From the NCBI RefSeq assembly GCF_022627325.1, contig NZ_JAETZZ010000013.1, positions 62,001-126,000 on the forward strand: a DNA stretch of 64,000 nt, read 5' to 3'. The position numbers were made by a program, and so were the translations under genes. The notes beneath the pieces are model-generated. The model was not told where the DNA came from. It did no database searches and was given only the letters and a program-made list of their open reading frames with translations. This DNA is from Pseudomonas putida (GTDB lineage Bacteria > Pseudomonadota > Gammaproteobacteria > Pseudomonadales > Pseudomonadaceae). Below, piece by piece: positions 1-8,254 of the stretch (its first letter is position 1; every line of letters starts with the position of its first letter).

Positions 1-1427
1 ACCACGATCGTGATCGCGAACTGTTGATAGATGATGCCAGCGGATCCACCAAAGAACGCCATTGGTACGAATACAGCCGATAGCACCATTCCGATGCCCA
101 CCAAGGCCCCGGAAATCTGATCCATCGACTTGCGGGTAGCCTCAAGAGGCGACAAGCCCTCGTCATGCATAAGCCGCTCAACGTTCTCGACCACGACGAT
201 GGCATCGTCGACCAGCAAGCCGATAGCAAGCACCATGGCGTACATGGTGAGCACGTTGATATTCAGGCCGAAGTACGGCAGAAGAGCGAATGTGGCGAGC
301 AGCACCACAGGAACTGCCAGAGTGGGGATAAGTGTGGCCCTGAAGCTCTGCAGGAACAGATACATGACCAGGAAGACCAGTACCACTGCCTCAAAGATGG
401 TGTGTACTACCGATTCAATCGAGGCATCAACGACAGGTGTTGTATCGTAGGGATAAATCACTTCCACGCCGTCAGGCAGGTAGGCCTTTTGCTCTGCCAT
501 CAGCTTTTTGACCGCCTCTACGGTCTCCAGCAAGTTGCCACCGGTGGACAGCCGCAGCGCCAGACTTGCAGTTGGCGAGTCCTTGTACTGTGCAGAAATG
601 GCGAAGCTGTCAGCACCAAGCTCAGCGCGACCGACATCCTTAACTCGTACCTGGGATCCGTCCGCGTTTACCTTGACCAAAATCTCATCGAACTGGCTAG
701 GCGTCGTCATGCGCGTCTTGCCAAGAACGGTTGCATTCAGCTGGACGCCTGAACGAGTTGGTAATCCACCCAACTGGCCCGAGGACACCTGGACGTTCTG
801 TTCCCGGATAGCATTGGCGACGTCAGTAGGCGTCAGCTGATAGCTGTTGAGCTTGCCGGGATCCAACCAGATACGCATTGCGTATGGCGAGCCAAACAGC
901 TGGAAATCGCCGACACCAGGGATGCGCGAGATCGGATCCTGAAGCTGGGAAGCGATAAGGTTACCGAGGTCGAAGTTATCGAGCTTGCCCGAACGGTCCA
1001 CCAAGCTCATGACCAGGAAGAAGTTCATCTGGTACTTCACTACACGAAGACCCTGACGCTGAACTTCTTCCGGCAAACGTGGTGTCGCCAACTGCAGCTT
1101 GTTCTGCACCTGAACCTGAGCGATATCAGGATCGGTTCCCTGTTCAAAAGTCACGATGATGGTCATGCTGCCGTCAGAGGCGCTCTCAGCCGACATATAT
1201 CTGAACCCATCCAGACCACTGAGCTGTTGCTCAATCACCTGGACTACCGTGTCCTGTACGGTTTGTGCAGAAGCGCCTGGGTAGCTGACCTGAATCGAAA
1301 CGGCTGGGGCCGCGATGTTCGGATATTGGCTGATCGGCATCTTCGCCAGCGACAGCGCGCCGGCCAGCATGGCCACGATGGCGAGAACCCAGGCAAAAAT
1401 CGGCCTGTCGATGAAAAAACGAGACAT
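1..1427 (-). CDS. ttgH: RND efflux pump inner-membrane transporter (TtgH/SrpB type), 3' part outside window
   Basis: This is the proton-driven inner-membrane subunit of a tripartite solvent and antibiotic exporter. Only the first ~475 residues are present; the gene runs off the left edge. The N-terminus reads MSRFFIDRPIFAWVLAIVAM, the usual first membrane helix of AcrB/MexB proteins. It is followed by periplasmic porter sequence and, near residue 400, by helices with the LLVDDAIVVVENVER signature that carries the proton-relay aspartates. The start at 1427 lies 13 bp after the adaptor stop, as in ttgGHI and srpABC operons. The ttgH name rests on the adjacent ttgV-like regulator and on remembered similarity; srpB would be equally fitting. 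Confidence 0.9.
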   Translation of the reverse strand, partial: MSRFFIDRPIFAWVLAIVAMLAGALSLAKMPISQYPNIAAPAVSIQVSYPGASAQTVQDTVVQVIEQQLSGLDGFRYMSAESASDGSMTIIVTFEQGTDPDIAQVQVQNKLQLATPRLPEEVQRQGLRVVKYQMNFFLVMSLVDRSGKLDNFDLGNLIASQLQDPISRIPGVGDFQLFGSPYAMRIWLDPGKLNSYQLTPTDVANAIREQNVQVSSGQLGGLPTRSGVQLNATVLGKTRMTTPSQFDEILVKVNADGSQVRVKDVGRAELGADSFAISAQYKDSPTASLALRLSTGGNLLETVEAVKKLMAEQKAYLPDGVEVIYPYDTTPVVDASIESVVHTIFEAVVLVFLVMYLFLQSFRATLIPTLAVPVVLLATFALLPYFGLNINVLTMYAMVLAIGLLVDDAIVVVENVERLMHDEGLSPLEATRKSMDQISGALVGIGMVLSAVFVPMAFFGGSAGIIYQQFAITIV

Positions 1428-1440
1428 CAGTGGTGCCCCC

Positions 1441-2616
1441 TCAGTTAGCCGAGGCTTCTGTGATAGCGGCGAAGCCGTCTACCAAATTCACATTCTTGGC
1501 CTCAACCGCGTTGACAGCGATGCCGCTGCGAACACGTTGAACACCTTCGGTAATGATTCGCTCTCCCTCGGTCACGCCGTTGCTGATCAACCAAGCATTG
1601 CCCACGGTTCGGAGGGTCTGAATCTCACGGGACTCGACGGTGTTGTCAGCCTTCACGACCCAGACGCTTGGCACACCTCTCGTGTCGCGGCTGATGGCTT
1701 GTTGCGGCACCAAGATTGCGGCGTTTTGCACGCCCTCTTTCAGCAGAGCATGCACAAACATGCCTGGTAGCAGCTTGCGATTAGGATTGGGAAATTCGGC
1801 GCGAAGGGTCACAGAACCTGTTGTGGGATCAACGCTCACCTCGGAAAACTTCAGAGTTCCTGGCAGTGGATAAGCACTTCCGTCATCCAGCGTCAGGCTG
1901 ACTTCAGCCTGGTTCTCGCCTGTCTTTTGAAGGCGGCCTGACTCCAGCGCCTTTTGCAGACCAAGAAGCTTAGTGATTGGCTGAGTGACGTCGACATAAA
2001 TGGGGTCCAGCTGCGTGACGGTGGCGAGCGACTGAGCTTGGCCATTGGTAACGAGCGCCCCCTCGGTGACCGTCGAGCGACCAATGCGCCCGGAGATTGG
2101 GGAAAGCACCCGTGTGTATTGAACGTCGATGCGAGCCACCTGGTAATCGGCTTCTGCTTGTTTCCATGCGGCAAGCGCATCGTCGTACTGCTGCTTGCTG
2201 ACTGCCTTGGTCTTCAACAGCGTTTCATAGCGACGAGCCAGGTTTTGTGCGCTAGTTCGATTCGCTTCTGCACGACGCAACTGCGCTTCGTACGTCCGTG
2301 GGTCAATCTGATAAAGCTGCTGACCCAGCTTGACTTCAGCGCCTTCAACAAACGACCGCTTCTGAAGAATCCCCGAAACCTGTGGGCGGACTTCCGCTAC
2401 ACGGAATGCCGAAGTCCGGCCAGGCAAGTCAGTTGTCAGGGTCAGAGCTTGTGCACGCACGGTGTACACGCCCACGTCCGGTGGTGGAGTTGCAGAGCTC
2501 ACCTGTTCTTTCTCACCACATCCCGAAATTAGCATCAGCGCAGTTAAGGGGATTACCCGTAATGCACGCGGGGATCGTATCTGTCTCACGGTTTGGCTCC
2601 ATCTCTCTGCCCGCAT
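1441..2616 (-). CDS. ttgG: RND efflux periplasmic adaptor lipoprotein (TtgG/SrpA type)
   Basis: This membrane-fusion protein of 391 residues links the RND transporter to an outer-membrane channel. The N-terminus has a signal sequence ending in the lipobox LISGC (Cys near residue 33), so it should be an acylated inner-membrane lipoprotein. The middle shows the lipoyl half-motifs around a coiled-coil hairpin (residues ~95-165, rich in Glu, Ala and Arg), then the beta-barrel domain. It is the first gene of the efflux operon and is divergent from the IclR regulator across a ~200-bp control region. It closely resembles TtgG and SrpA of solvent-tolerant P. putida. The upstream start is used here; a start about ten codons later is possible. 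Confidence 0.92.
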   Translation of the reverse strand: MRAERWSQTVRQIRSPRALRVIPLTALMLISGCGEKEQVSSATPPPDVGVYTVRAQALTLTTDLPGRTSAFRVAEVRPQVSGILQKRSFVEGAEVKLGQQLYQIDPRTYEAQLRRAEANRTSAQNLARRYETLLKTKAVSKQQYDDALAAWKQAEADYQVARIDVQYTRVLSPISGRIGRSTVTEGALVTNGQAQSLATVTQLDPIYVDVTQPITKLLGLQKALESGRLQKTGENQAEVSLTLDDGSAYPLPGTLKFSEVSVDPTTGSVTLRAEFPNPNRKLLPGMFVHALLKEGVQNAAILVPQQAISRDTRGVPSVWVVKADNTVESREIQTLRTVGNAWLISNGVTEGERIITEGVQRVRSGIAVNAVEAKNVNLVDGFAAITEASAN

Positions 2617-2812
2617 GACGGGGGCTATTGCTGAATCGTAATGCGGTAGAGTGTACCATTATGCGATACTTTTGGTGCAAGCAAGCCTGAGCCGCCGTTG
2701 GTCGAGGTTTACCGATTGAGGCGTTCGCGATGTGTGGCTGGCTAGCGGAGGCAGAGAGCTCTACAGTGGCGGCCAATGTGATAGGACGCAGCCGTACGCG
2801 CAGAGGAAAGAT
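2617..2812. promoter_or_regulatory. Divergent control region of efflux operon and ttgV
   Basis: This 196-bp gap lies between the start codons of the adaptor gene (minus strand) and the IclR regulator (plus strand). In the ttgGHI/ttgVW and srpABC/srpSR systems the IclR protein binds here, represses both operons and is released by aromatic effectors. The last part is purine-rich, with GAGGAAAG as the ribosome binding site of ttgV. I did not mark the exact operator or the -10 and -35 boxes. Confidence 0.6.
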
Positions 2813-3592
2813 ATGAACCAATCAGATGAAAATATTGGCAAGGTCGGGGGCATCCAGGTCATCGCCAGAGCAGCCTCGATCATGCGAGCGCTTGGCAGTC
2901 ATCCGCACGGCTTGAGCTTGGCGGCCATTGCGCAACTGGTTGGGCTGCCTCGCTCCACCGTTCAGAGAATCATCAACGCTCTGGAAGAAGAGTTCCTAGT
3001 CGAGGCTTTAGGGCCTGCCGGAGGTTTTCGACTTGGCCCTGCGCTTGGCCAGCTAATCAATCAGGCGCAAACAGACATTCTTTCGTTGGTGAAACCGTAC
3101 TTGCGCTCGCTGGCTGAGGAGCTGGACGAGTCGGTCTGTCTGGCTTCTCTGGCCGGAGATAAAATCTACGTGCTTGACCGTATCGTGTCAGAGCGAGAGC
3201 TGCGGGTAGTGTTTCCGATTGGTATTAACGTACCCGCCGCAGCGACGGCGGCCGGCAAAGTCCTCTTGGCAGCATTACCTGACGAAACCCTACAAGCCGC
3301 GCTTGGCGAGCAGCTGCCAGTATTCACCTCCAACACCCTAGGGCGAAAGGCGCTTGTCAAACAACTGAGCGAAGTGCGGCAGAGTGGCGTTGCTAGCGAT
3401 CTGGACGAGCACATTGATGGCGTGTGCTCATTCGCAACGCTTTTGGATACCTACCTCGGGTATTACTCCCTCGCGGTCGTAATGCCGAGTTCCAGAGCGA
3501 GCAAGCAGTCAGACTTGATCAAAAAAGCTCTGCTGCAGAGCAAGCTGAACATAGAGCGTGCTATCGGCCGCGCGTCGAAGAAAGCTCCCTAG
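2813..3592 (+). CDS. ttgV: IclR-family efflux regulator TtgV/SrpS
   Basis: This transcriptional repressor controls the divergent efflux operon. Starting at the ATG at 2813 (MNQSDENIGK), after GAGGAAAG, gives 259 residues, the length I recall for TtgV of P. putida DOT-T1E. Residues ~20-80 form the winged helix-turn-helix (LSLAAIAQLVGLPRSTVQRI). The remainder is the IclR effector domain, with the AATAAGKVLLAAL segment typical of the family. TtgV is known to bind one- and two-ring aromatics and aliphatic alcohols, releasing the pump promoter. The longer frame beginning at 2732 runs into the control region and is unlikely. The TetR gene follows six bases after the stop. Confidence 0.92.
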   Translation: MNQSDENIGKVGGIQVIARAASIMRALGSHPHGLSLAAIAQLVGLPRSTVQRIINALEEEFLVEALGPAGGFRLGPALGQLINQAQTDILSLVKPYLRSLAEELDESVCLASLAGDKIYVLDRIVSERELRVVFPIGINVPAAATAAGKVLLAALPDETLQAALGEQLPVFTSNTLGRKALVKQLSEVRQSGVASDLDEHIDGVCSFATLLDTYLGYYSLAVVMPSSRASKQSDLIKKALLQSKLNIERAIGRASKKAP

Positions 3593-3597
3593 ATAAG

Positions 3598-4239
3598 ATG
3601 GCCAGAAAGACGGCAGCTGAGGCGAAGGAGACAAGACAGCGCATTATTGATGCGGCGCTTGAGGTGTTTGTTGCCCAGGGTGTTCCCGACGCGACCCTAG
3701 ATCAGATAGCTCGGAAGGCAGGCGTCACGCGTGGTGCTGTCTACTGGCATTTTAACGGGAAGCTGGAAGTGCTCCAGGCGGTGCTGGCATCTCGGCAGCA
3801 TCCCCTCGAATTGGACTTTACTCCTGACTTAGGTATTGAGCGTTCTTGGGAGGCGGTGGTTGTCGCCATGCTGGACGCCGTGCATAGCCCCCAGTCAAAG
3901 CAGTTCTCGGAGATCTTGATTTACCAAGGGCTTGATGAGTCGGGCCTGATCCATAATCGAATGGTGCAAGCGAGCGATCGGTTCCTGCAGTACATTCGCC
4001 AAGTTCTTCGGCATGCGGTTACCCAAGGGGAATTGCCCATAAATCTGGATGTTCACACCTCAATCGGCGTCTTCAAAGGACTGATCACCGGACTGCTCTA
4101 TGAGGGATTACGAAGCAAGGACCAGGAGGCTCAGATAATCAAAGTTGCGCTGGGATCGTTTTTGGCTTTGCTCAGGGAGCCTCCTCGCTTCTTGTTGTGC
4201 GAGGAGGCTCAGATTAAGCAAGCCAAACCCTTCGAGTGA
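3598..4239 (+). CDS. TetR-family efflux regulator (TtgW/SrpR type), intact
   Basis: This 213-residue TetR/AcrR regulator corresponds to SrpR of P. putida S12 and TtgW of DOT-T1E. Residues ~10-57 hold the DNA-binding domain (TLDQIARKAGVTRGAVYWHF). The C-terminal ligand domain continues without interruption to the stop codon. I recall TtgW of DOT-T1E being shortened and inactive, whereas SrpR is full length, so this copy is the intact form. The ATG at 3598 was chosen because MARKTAAEAKETRQRI is the standard N-terminus; the open frame upstream overlaps ttgV and is not needed. It is co-transcribed with ttgV and convergent with the next gene. Confidence 0.88.
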   Translation: MARKTAAEAKETRQRIIDAALEVFVAQGVPDATLDQIARKAGVTRGAVYWHFNGKLEVLQAVLASRQHPLELDFTPDLGIERSWEAVVVAMLDAVHSPQSKQFSEILIYQGLDESGLIHNRMVQASDRFLQYIRQVLRHAVTQGELPINLDVHTSIGVFKGLITGLLYEGLRSKDQEAQIIKVALGSFLALLREPPRFLLCEEAQIKQAKPFE

Positions 4240-4255
4240 GGGGATGACGCGTCGG

Positions 4256-5899
4256 TTATATAGCCAGCGCTCGTTCCCGAAGCTCGCTGTTGAGGATGCG
4301 GTCGTTCTCGCTATAGTCGACAGGGCAGTCAATCACGTGCACGCCAGGGTTGGCGATACAGTGGTCAAGCAGCGGCAACAAGGCGTCAGCGCTTTCTACT
4401 CGATAGCCGTGGGCACCGTAGGCTTCGGCGTATTTGACGAAGTCCGGGTTGCCGTAGTCCAGGCCGAAATCGGTGAAGCCCATGTTGGCCTGTTTCCAGC
4501 GAATCATGCCGTAGCCATCGTCTCGCAGGATTACCACGGTAATGTGCATGTTCAATCGCACTGCGGTTTCCAATTCTTGGCTGTTCATCATGAAGCCGCC
4601 GTCACCACATACCGAGATCACCGGGCGATCCGGGTACACCAGGTGCGAGGCCATGGCCGATGGCAAGCCAGCGCCCATGGTCGCCAGGGCGTTGTCGAGC
4701 AGCACGGTGTTCGGCTTGTGTGCCTTGTAGTTGCGGGCGAACCAGATTTTGTAGATGCCGTTATCCAGGGCGACGATGCCTTCGGATGGCAGCACGCGAC
4801 GGATATCGGCGACCAGACGCTGAGGGTAGACCGGGAAGCGATCGTCGTCGGCACCTTCGGCGATTTGCGCTTCGTTCGCCTCACGGATGGCCATCAGGCG
4901 GTTGAAGTCCCAGTGCGCGGTGTCGGTCAGCGCTTCGCTGATCTGCCATACAGAGTTGGCGATGTCACCGATCACCTCCACTTGTGGGAAGTAAACGGCG
5001 TCGACTTCTGCGGAACGGAAGCTGATGTGGATGACTTCGGTGCCGCCTCGGACCATGAAGAACGGCGGCTTCTCGATCACGTCGTGGCCGATGTTGATGA
5101 TCAGGTCGGCCGCTTCGATGGCGCGGTGCACGAAGTCACCGGAGGATAGCGCGGCATTGCCGAGGAAGCGCGGGTGGCGTTCGTCGACCACACCTTTACC
5201 CATCTGGGTGGTGATGAACGGGATACCGGTTTTGTCGATCAGTTGCTTGAGGACCTTGGCAGTCATCTTGCGGTTGGCGCCGGCGCCGATCACCAGGATC
5301 GGGCTGCGTGCGCTCTGCAGCTTTTCAACGGCGGCTTCAATCGACCTGTGTTCGGCGAGCGGACGGCGGTGCAGGCTGCGTGGAATTGGAAGCGCATCGG
5401 TCTGCTCGGCAGCGATATCCTCCGGCAGCTCCAGGTGTACCGCGCCCGGCTTCTCTTCTTCCGCCAGGCGGAACGCTTCGCGCATACGGGCCGGGATGTT
5501 GTCGGCCGAGGCGAACTGGTGGGTGTACTTGGTGATGGGGTCCATCATGCCGCACACATCGATGATCTGGAAGCGGCCCTGCTTGGACTTCTTGATCGGC
5601 TTCTGGCCGGTGATCATCATCATCGGCATGCCGCCGAGATAGGCATAGGCACTGGCGGTTACCAAGTTGGTCGCGCCAGGGCCCAGGGTCGACAGGCTGA
5701 CGCCGGTCTTGCCGGTCAGGCGGCCGTAAGTGGCGGCCATGAAGCCCGCGGACTGCTCGTGGCGGGTCAGTACCAGCTTGATCTTCGATTTGCGCAGGGA
5801 TTCCAGCAGGTCGAGGTTTTCCTCACCAGGGATGCCGAACACATACTCGACACCTTCGTTTTCCAGGCATTGCACAACGACATCAGCGGCCTTAGCCAT
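4256..5899 (-). CDS. Acetolactate synthase large subunit-like ThDP enzyme
   Basis: This thiamine-diphosphate enzyme is predicted to condense two pyruvates to acetolactate. It has 547 residues from the ATG at 5899, preceded by GAGGGTG. The N-terminal domain carries the catalytic glutamate in FGIPGEENLDL. The C-terminal domain has the ThDP/Mg motif starting GDGGFMMNSQ and ending near the RDDGYGMIRWKQ segment. No regulatory small subunit (ilvN) is nearby, which suggests a catabolic or stand-alone enzyme; P. putida carries such a gene elsewhere on its chromosome. Here it lies between the efflux regulators and the aromatic cluster, after a strong terminator, so it probably has its own promoter. 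A related ThDP decarboxylase activity cannot be excluded. Confidence 0.85.
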   Translation of the reverse strand: MAKAADVVVQCLENEGVEYVFGIPGEENLDLLESLRKSKIKLVLTRHEQSAGFMAATYGRLTGKTGVSLSTLGPGATNLVTASAYAYLGGMPMMMITGQKPIKKSKQGRFQIIDVCGMMDPITKYTHQFASADNIPARMREAFRLAEEEKPGAVHLELPEDIAAEQTDALPIPRSLHRRPLAEHRSIEAAVEKLQSARSPILVIGAGANRKMTAKVLKQLIDKTGIPFITTQMGKGVVDERHPRFLGNAALSSGDFVHRAIEAADLIINIGHDVIEKPPFFMVRGGTEVIHISFRSAEVDAVYFPQVEVIGDIANSVWQISEALTDTAHWDFNRLMAIREANEAQIAEGADDDRFPVYPQRLVADIRRVLPSEGIVALDNGIYKIWFARNYKAHKPNTVLLDNALATMGAGLPSAMASHLVYPDRPVISVCGDGGFMMNSQELETAVRLNMHITVVILRDDGYGMIRWKQANMGFTDFGLDYGNPDFVKYAEAYGAHGYRVESADALLPLLDHCIANPGVHVIDCPVDYSENDRILNSELRERALAI

Positions 5900-6050
5900 A
5901 GTCACCCTCTTCGCACTCAAGGCAGTTGAGCCCCTAAGTAAGGCGTAGCAGCAGGTTCGCCGCTGTGCCCACGGGCCCTTATAGGTTGGATATTTTTCAA
6001 GCGTTCCAGCGCAGTCGGCCGGTTGGCCTCTGCGCGGACGTGAGCAAATA

Positions 6051-6084
6051 AAAAGAAGGCCCGGCATCTCGGGCCGGGCCTTTT
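6051..6084 (-). terminator. Rho-independent terminator after the hydroxylase gene
   Basis: A GC-rich stem (AAGGCCCGG paired with CCGGGCCTT) lies 11 bp after the hydroxylase stop codon. Read on the minus strand it is followed by CTTTTTATTT. It should separate hydroxylase transcription from the acetolactate synthase gene downstream. Confidence 0.8.
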
Positions 6085-6094
6085 GAGGTAACAC

Positions 6095-7843
6095 TTAACC
6101 GAGGACGCTTTTGAGCGCCTGCTGCAACTCTGAAGTAGCTTCATCGGCAGACCAAACAGCATTGCTGTGCCGCCAGGCGATATATCCATCAGGCCGAACC
6201 AGAAGGGCACCGGCCTCGTGAATTTCACGAACCGATTGCCAATCGCAGTAAAGGTCCGCAGTACCTTTCGCGCCTGTGACAACTGTGTTCAAGAATGGCA
6301 GTTTCAAGCTCTCAGCAGCAGCCACCCAGGCCTGACCGGCAAGGCCAGTGATAAGGGTCATTTTCCCTTTACCTACGACATCGAGCGTCGAAATCCGGTG
6401 TCCGTTCTCGTTCACCAGCCAGGCGTGAGGAAGTTTGGCGCCTGCGCGAGTGGTGGCCTGCAGGTACAGTTCTTTGTCCCGAGCCCAGAGCTCAGCACCG
6501 TCTCTTGGGTCTGGCTTAACAGCAGAGGATACGTAGCGCTGATTCAGTTCGACACCTTGAGCGTTAAATTCTCGACTCTTGATTTCCAGCGCCTTCTGCA
6601 GGTTCATGCGAACTTCTACACCCTCCGGGCTCGGGTCGCGCATGCGATCAAGCAGCTTGGCGATAGTGTCCACGCCATTGCCGAAGTTGAAGCACTCCTT
6701 CAGCAGGGCATAGTCCTTGCGGGACTGGTTGGCACGCGCCACGATCTGCTTGCCCACGGGAGCGCGCTCTGCGGTGTAACTTTCCAGCAGATTCGGATCG
6801 GCGAATCCTTTGAGGACATAAGCGAGTTTCCAAGCGAGGTTGAAACCGTCCTGCATGCAGGTATTGGAGCCTAGACCGCTGGACGGCGGGTGACGATGAA
6901 CCGCGTCGCCAGCGCAGAATACGCGGCCACGAGAGTACTCGGTGGCATGTGCCTGGTTTACATACCAGGTCGACATGCGCTCAACCTGGACTTCCAACTT
7001 TGGATCGCCGACCAAGAGACGGATTTTCTCCAAAACAGCTTCTGGGGACAGGTCTGGAGCGCCTTTGGCCATGTCGAAGCCCCAGCCTGCAATCCACTGA
7101 TTCCACGGGCGAATGGCACGCAGCAAGCCCATCCCGATTTCGCCAAAGCCAGCTTCTGGAGTAGCGATCCACTGCAGGATGCTCGGGCGGTGTTCGACGT
7201 ACTTGCTCAGGTCGGCGTTGAAGATTACGTAGGCGGTTCCGGCCCTGGCCATCTCGCCAACAATCGGCAAATCGATCTCTTTGGCTACTTTTGAGTTAGC
7301 TCCATCGGCGCCCACGAGGTACTTCGCTCGGACTTCGTACTCGACACCGGTCAGAACGTCTTTCATGCGAGCAGTTACACCTTCGGCATCTTGCACATGG
7401 CTCAGGTACTCGGTGTTGAAGCTCAGTTGAGCACCGCGGATCGCGGCATGCTTCAGAAGGATCGATTCCATCTCAGGTTGGATGAGATCCAGCATGGTGC
7501 AGGGACTGCCTTGGACGTAATCGCCCTTGCGTTTGTCGCCAGTACCCCAGGTGCGCATACGTGCGATTTCTTCACCGGCCAGGCTGGTGGTGAAAAGCGT
7601 ATCGCCCATCTGATCCCAAGGTGTGGCTGCTCTGACAACCTCGTCTTCCAGCCCAAGATCACGCACGACCTCCATGGCGCGCTGGTTCGTGATATGGGCT
7701 CGCGGCGAGTTCGCAAGCCAATTGAACATGGTGACCATTTTGACCCGTACACCGTAGGTGGCGAGCGCCAAGGCAGTAGTTGCACCAGCTGGGCCAGTGC
7801 CGATCACCAGTACGTCGGTATCGAAGCTAGTGGAGGTAGTCAT
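6095..7843 (-). CDS. FAD-dependent aromatic hydroxylase, TfdB/PheA family
   Basis: This flavoprotein monooxygenase of 582 residues should insert an ortho hydroxyl into a phenolic substrate using NAD(P)H and O2. The N-terminal Rossmann motif is VLVIGTGPAGATT (residues ~11-24). The second FAD motif near residue 310 is GRVFCAGDAVHRHPP. Length and sequence resemble 2,4-dichlorophenol 6-monooxygenase rather than E. coli MhpA, although the neighbours are a standard mhp meta-cleavage set. The likely substrate is therefore a hydroxyphenylpropionate or related phenylpropanoid, converted to the 2,3-dihydroxy compound used by MhpB; this is inference. It is a single-gene unit with a GntR-type palindrome about 285 bp upstream and a terminator downstream. 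Confidence 0.88.
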   Translation of the reverse strand: MTTSTSFDTDVLVIGTGPAGATTALALATYGVRVKMVTMFNWLANSPRAHITNQRAMEVVRDLGLEDEVVRAATPWDQMGDTLFTTSLAGEEIARMRTWGTGDKRKGDYVQGSPCTMLDLIQPEMESILLKHAAIRGAQLSFNTEYLSHVQDAEGVTARMKDVLTGVEYEVRAKYLVGADGANSKVAKEIDLPIVGEMARAGTAYVIFNADLSKYVEHRPSILQWIATPEAGFGEIGMGLLRAIRPWNQWIAGWGFDMAKGAPDLSPEAVLEKIRLLVGDPKLEVQVERMSTWYVNQAHATEYSRGRVFCAGDAVHRHPPSSGLGSNTCMQDGFNLAWKLAYVLKGFADPNLLESYTAERAPVGKQIVARANQSRKDYALLKECFNFGNGVDTIAKLLDRMRDPSPEGVEVRMNLQKALEIKSREFNAQGVELNQRYVSSAVKPDPRDGAELWARDKELYLQATTRAGAKLPHAWLVNENGHRISTLDVVGKGKMTLITGLAGQAWVAAAESLKLPFLNTVVTGAKGTADLYCDWQSVREIHEAGALLVRPDGYIAWRHSNAVWSADEATSELQQALKSVLG

Positions 7844-8188
7844 TTATTATTCTCCAGGCATTACTTGTTGATGCTCTGAACTTGCACGCAAGCCCGGAAC
7901 ATGTCCGACAGGTCCCAAAGCCAGCCAGCACGAAACAGCACCGACCTGGCGTTCGAGACATTAAAAATTTGGGAAACGGCGGGCTCTACTGGGACCCGCA
8001 GCTCGGGCGAGCGATGCGAATGAGGGGGAAGAGATTCATGGTACCTCCTGATCTTGTATTTTTTTTCAGGCCATCAGAGTGTCTGGTTCAGCGCTATTAG
8101 CTGGCAGGCGAGATCACTCAATTTATACTTGCATGCTAGCATGCAAGAAGAATGGTCGCAATCATCTGGAAACGCCTTTCGTCACGCC
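7844..8188. other. Control region upstream of the hydroxylase gene
   Basis: I see no credible gene in this 345-bp stretch between the hydroxylase start and the porin terminator. It contains the perfect palindrome at 8128-8147. The distance from the palindrome to the hydroxylase ATG suggests a long 5' leader or an undetected promoter further down. Confidence 0.5.
8128..8147. promoter_or_regulatory. GntR-type operator, perfect 20-bp palindrome
   Basis: The sequence CTTGCATGCTAGCATGCAAG is a perfect inverted repeat. Its right half, ATGCTAGCATGCAAG, recurs exactly at 15800-15814 and 19529-19543 and with one change at 15915-15929, each time upstream of a gene of this catabolic cluster. The nearby GntR/FCD regulator is the obvious candidate to bind it. 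Confidence 0.75.
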
Positions 8189-8217
8189 AAAAAAAGCCAC
8201 GAGGTGAGTTCGTGGCT
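8189..8217 (-). terminator. Rho-independent terminator of the transporter-porin operon
   Basis: The stem AGCCACGA / TCGTGGCT has a 7-base loop. On the minus strand it is followed by seven T residues, about 40 bp after the porin stop codon. Confidence 0.85.
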
Positions 8218-8254
8218 AAGGGTGCAGCGCGTAGGGAGTGGAGCTACGTCGGCT

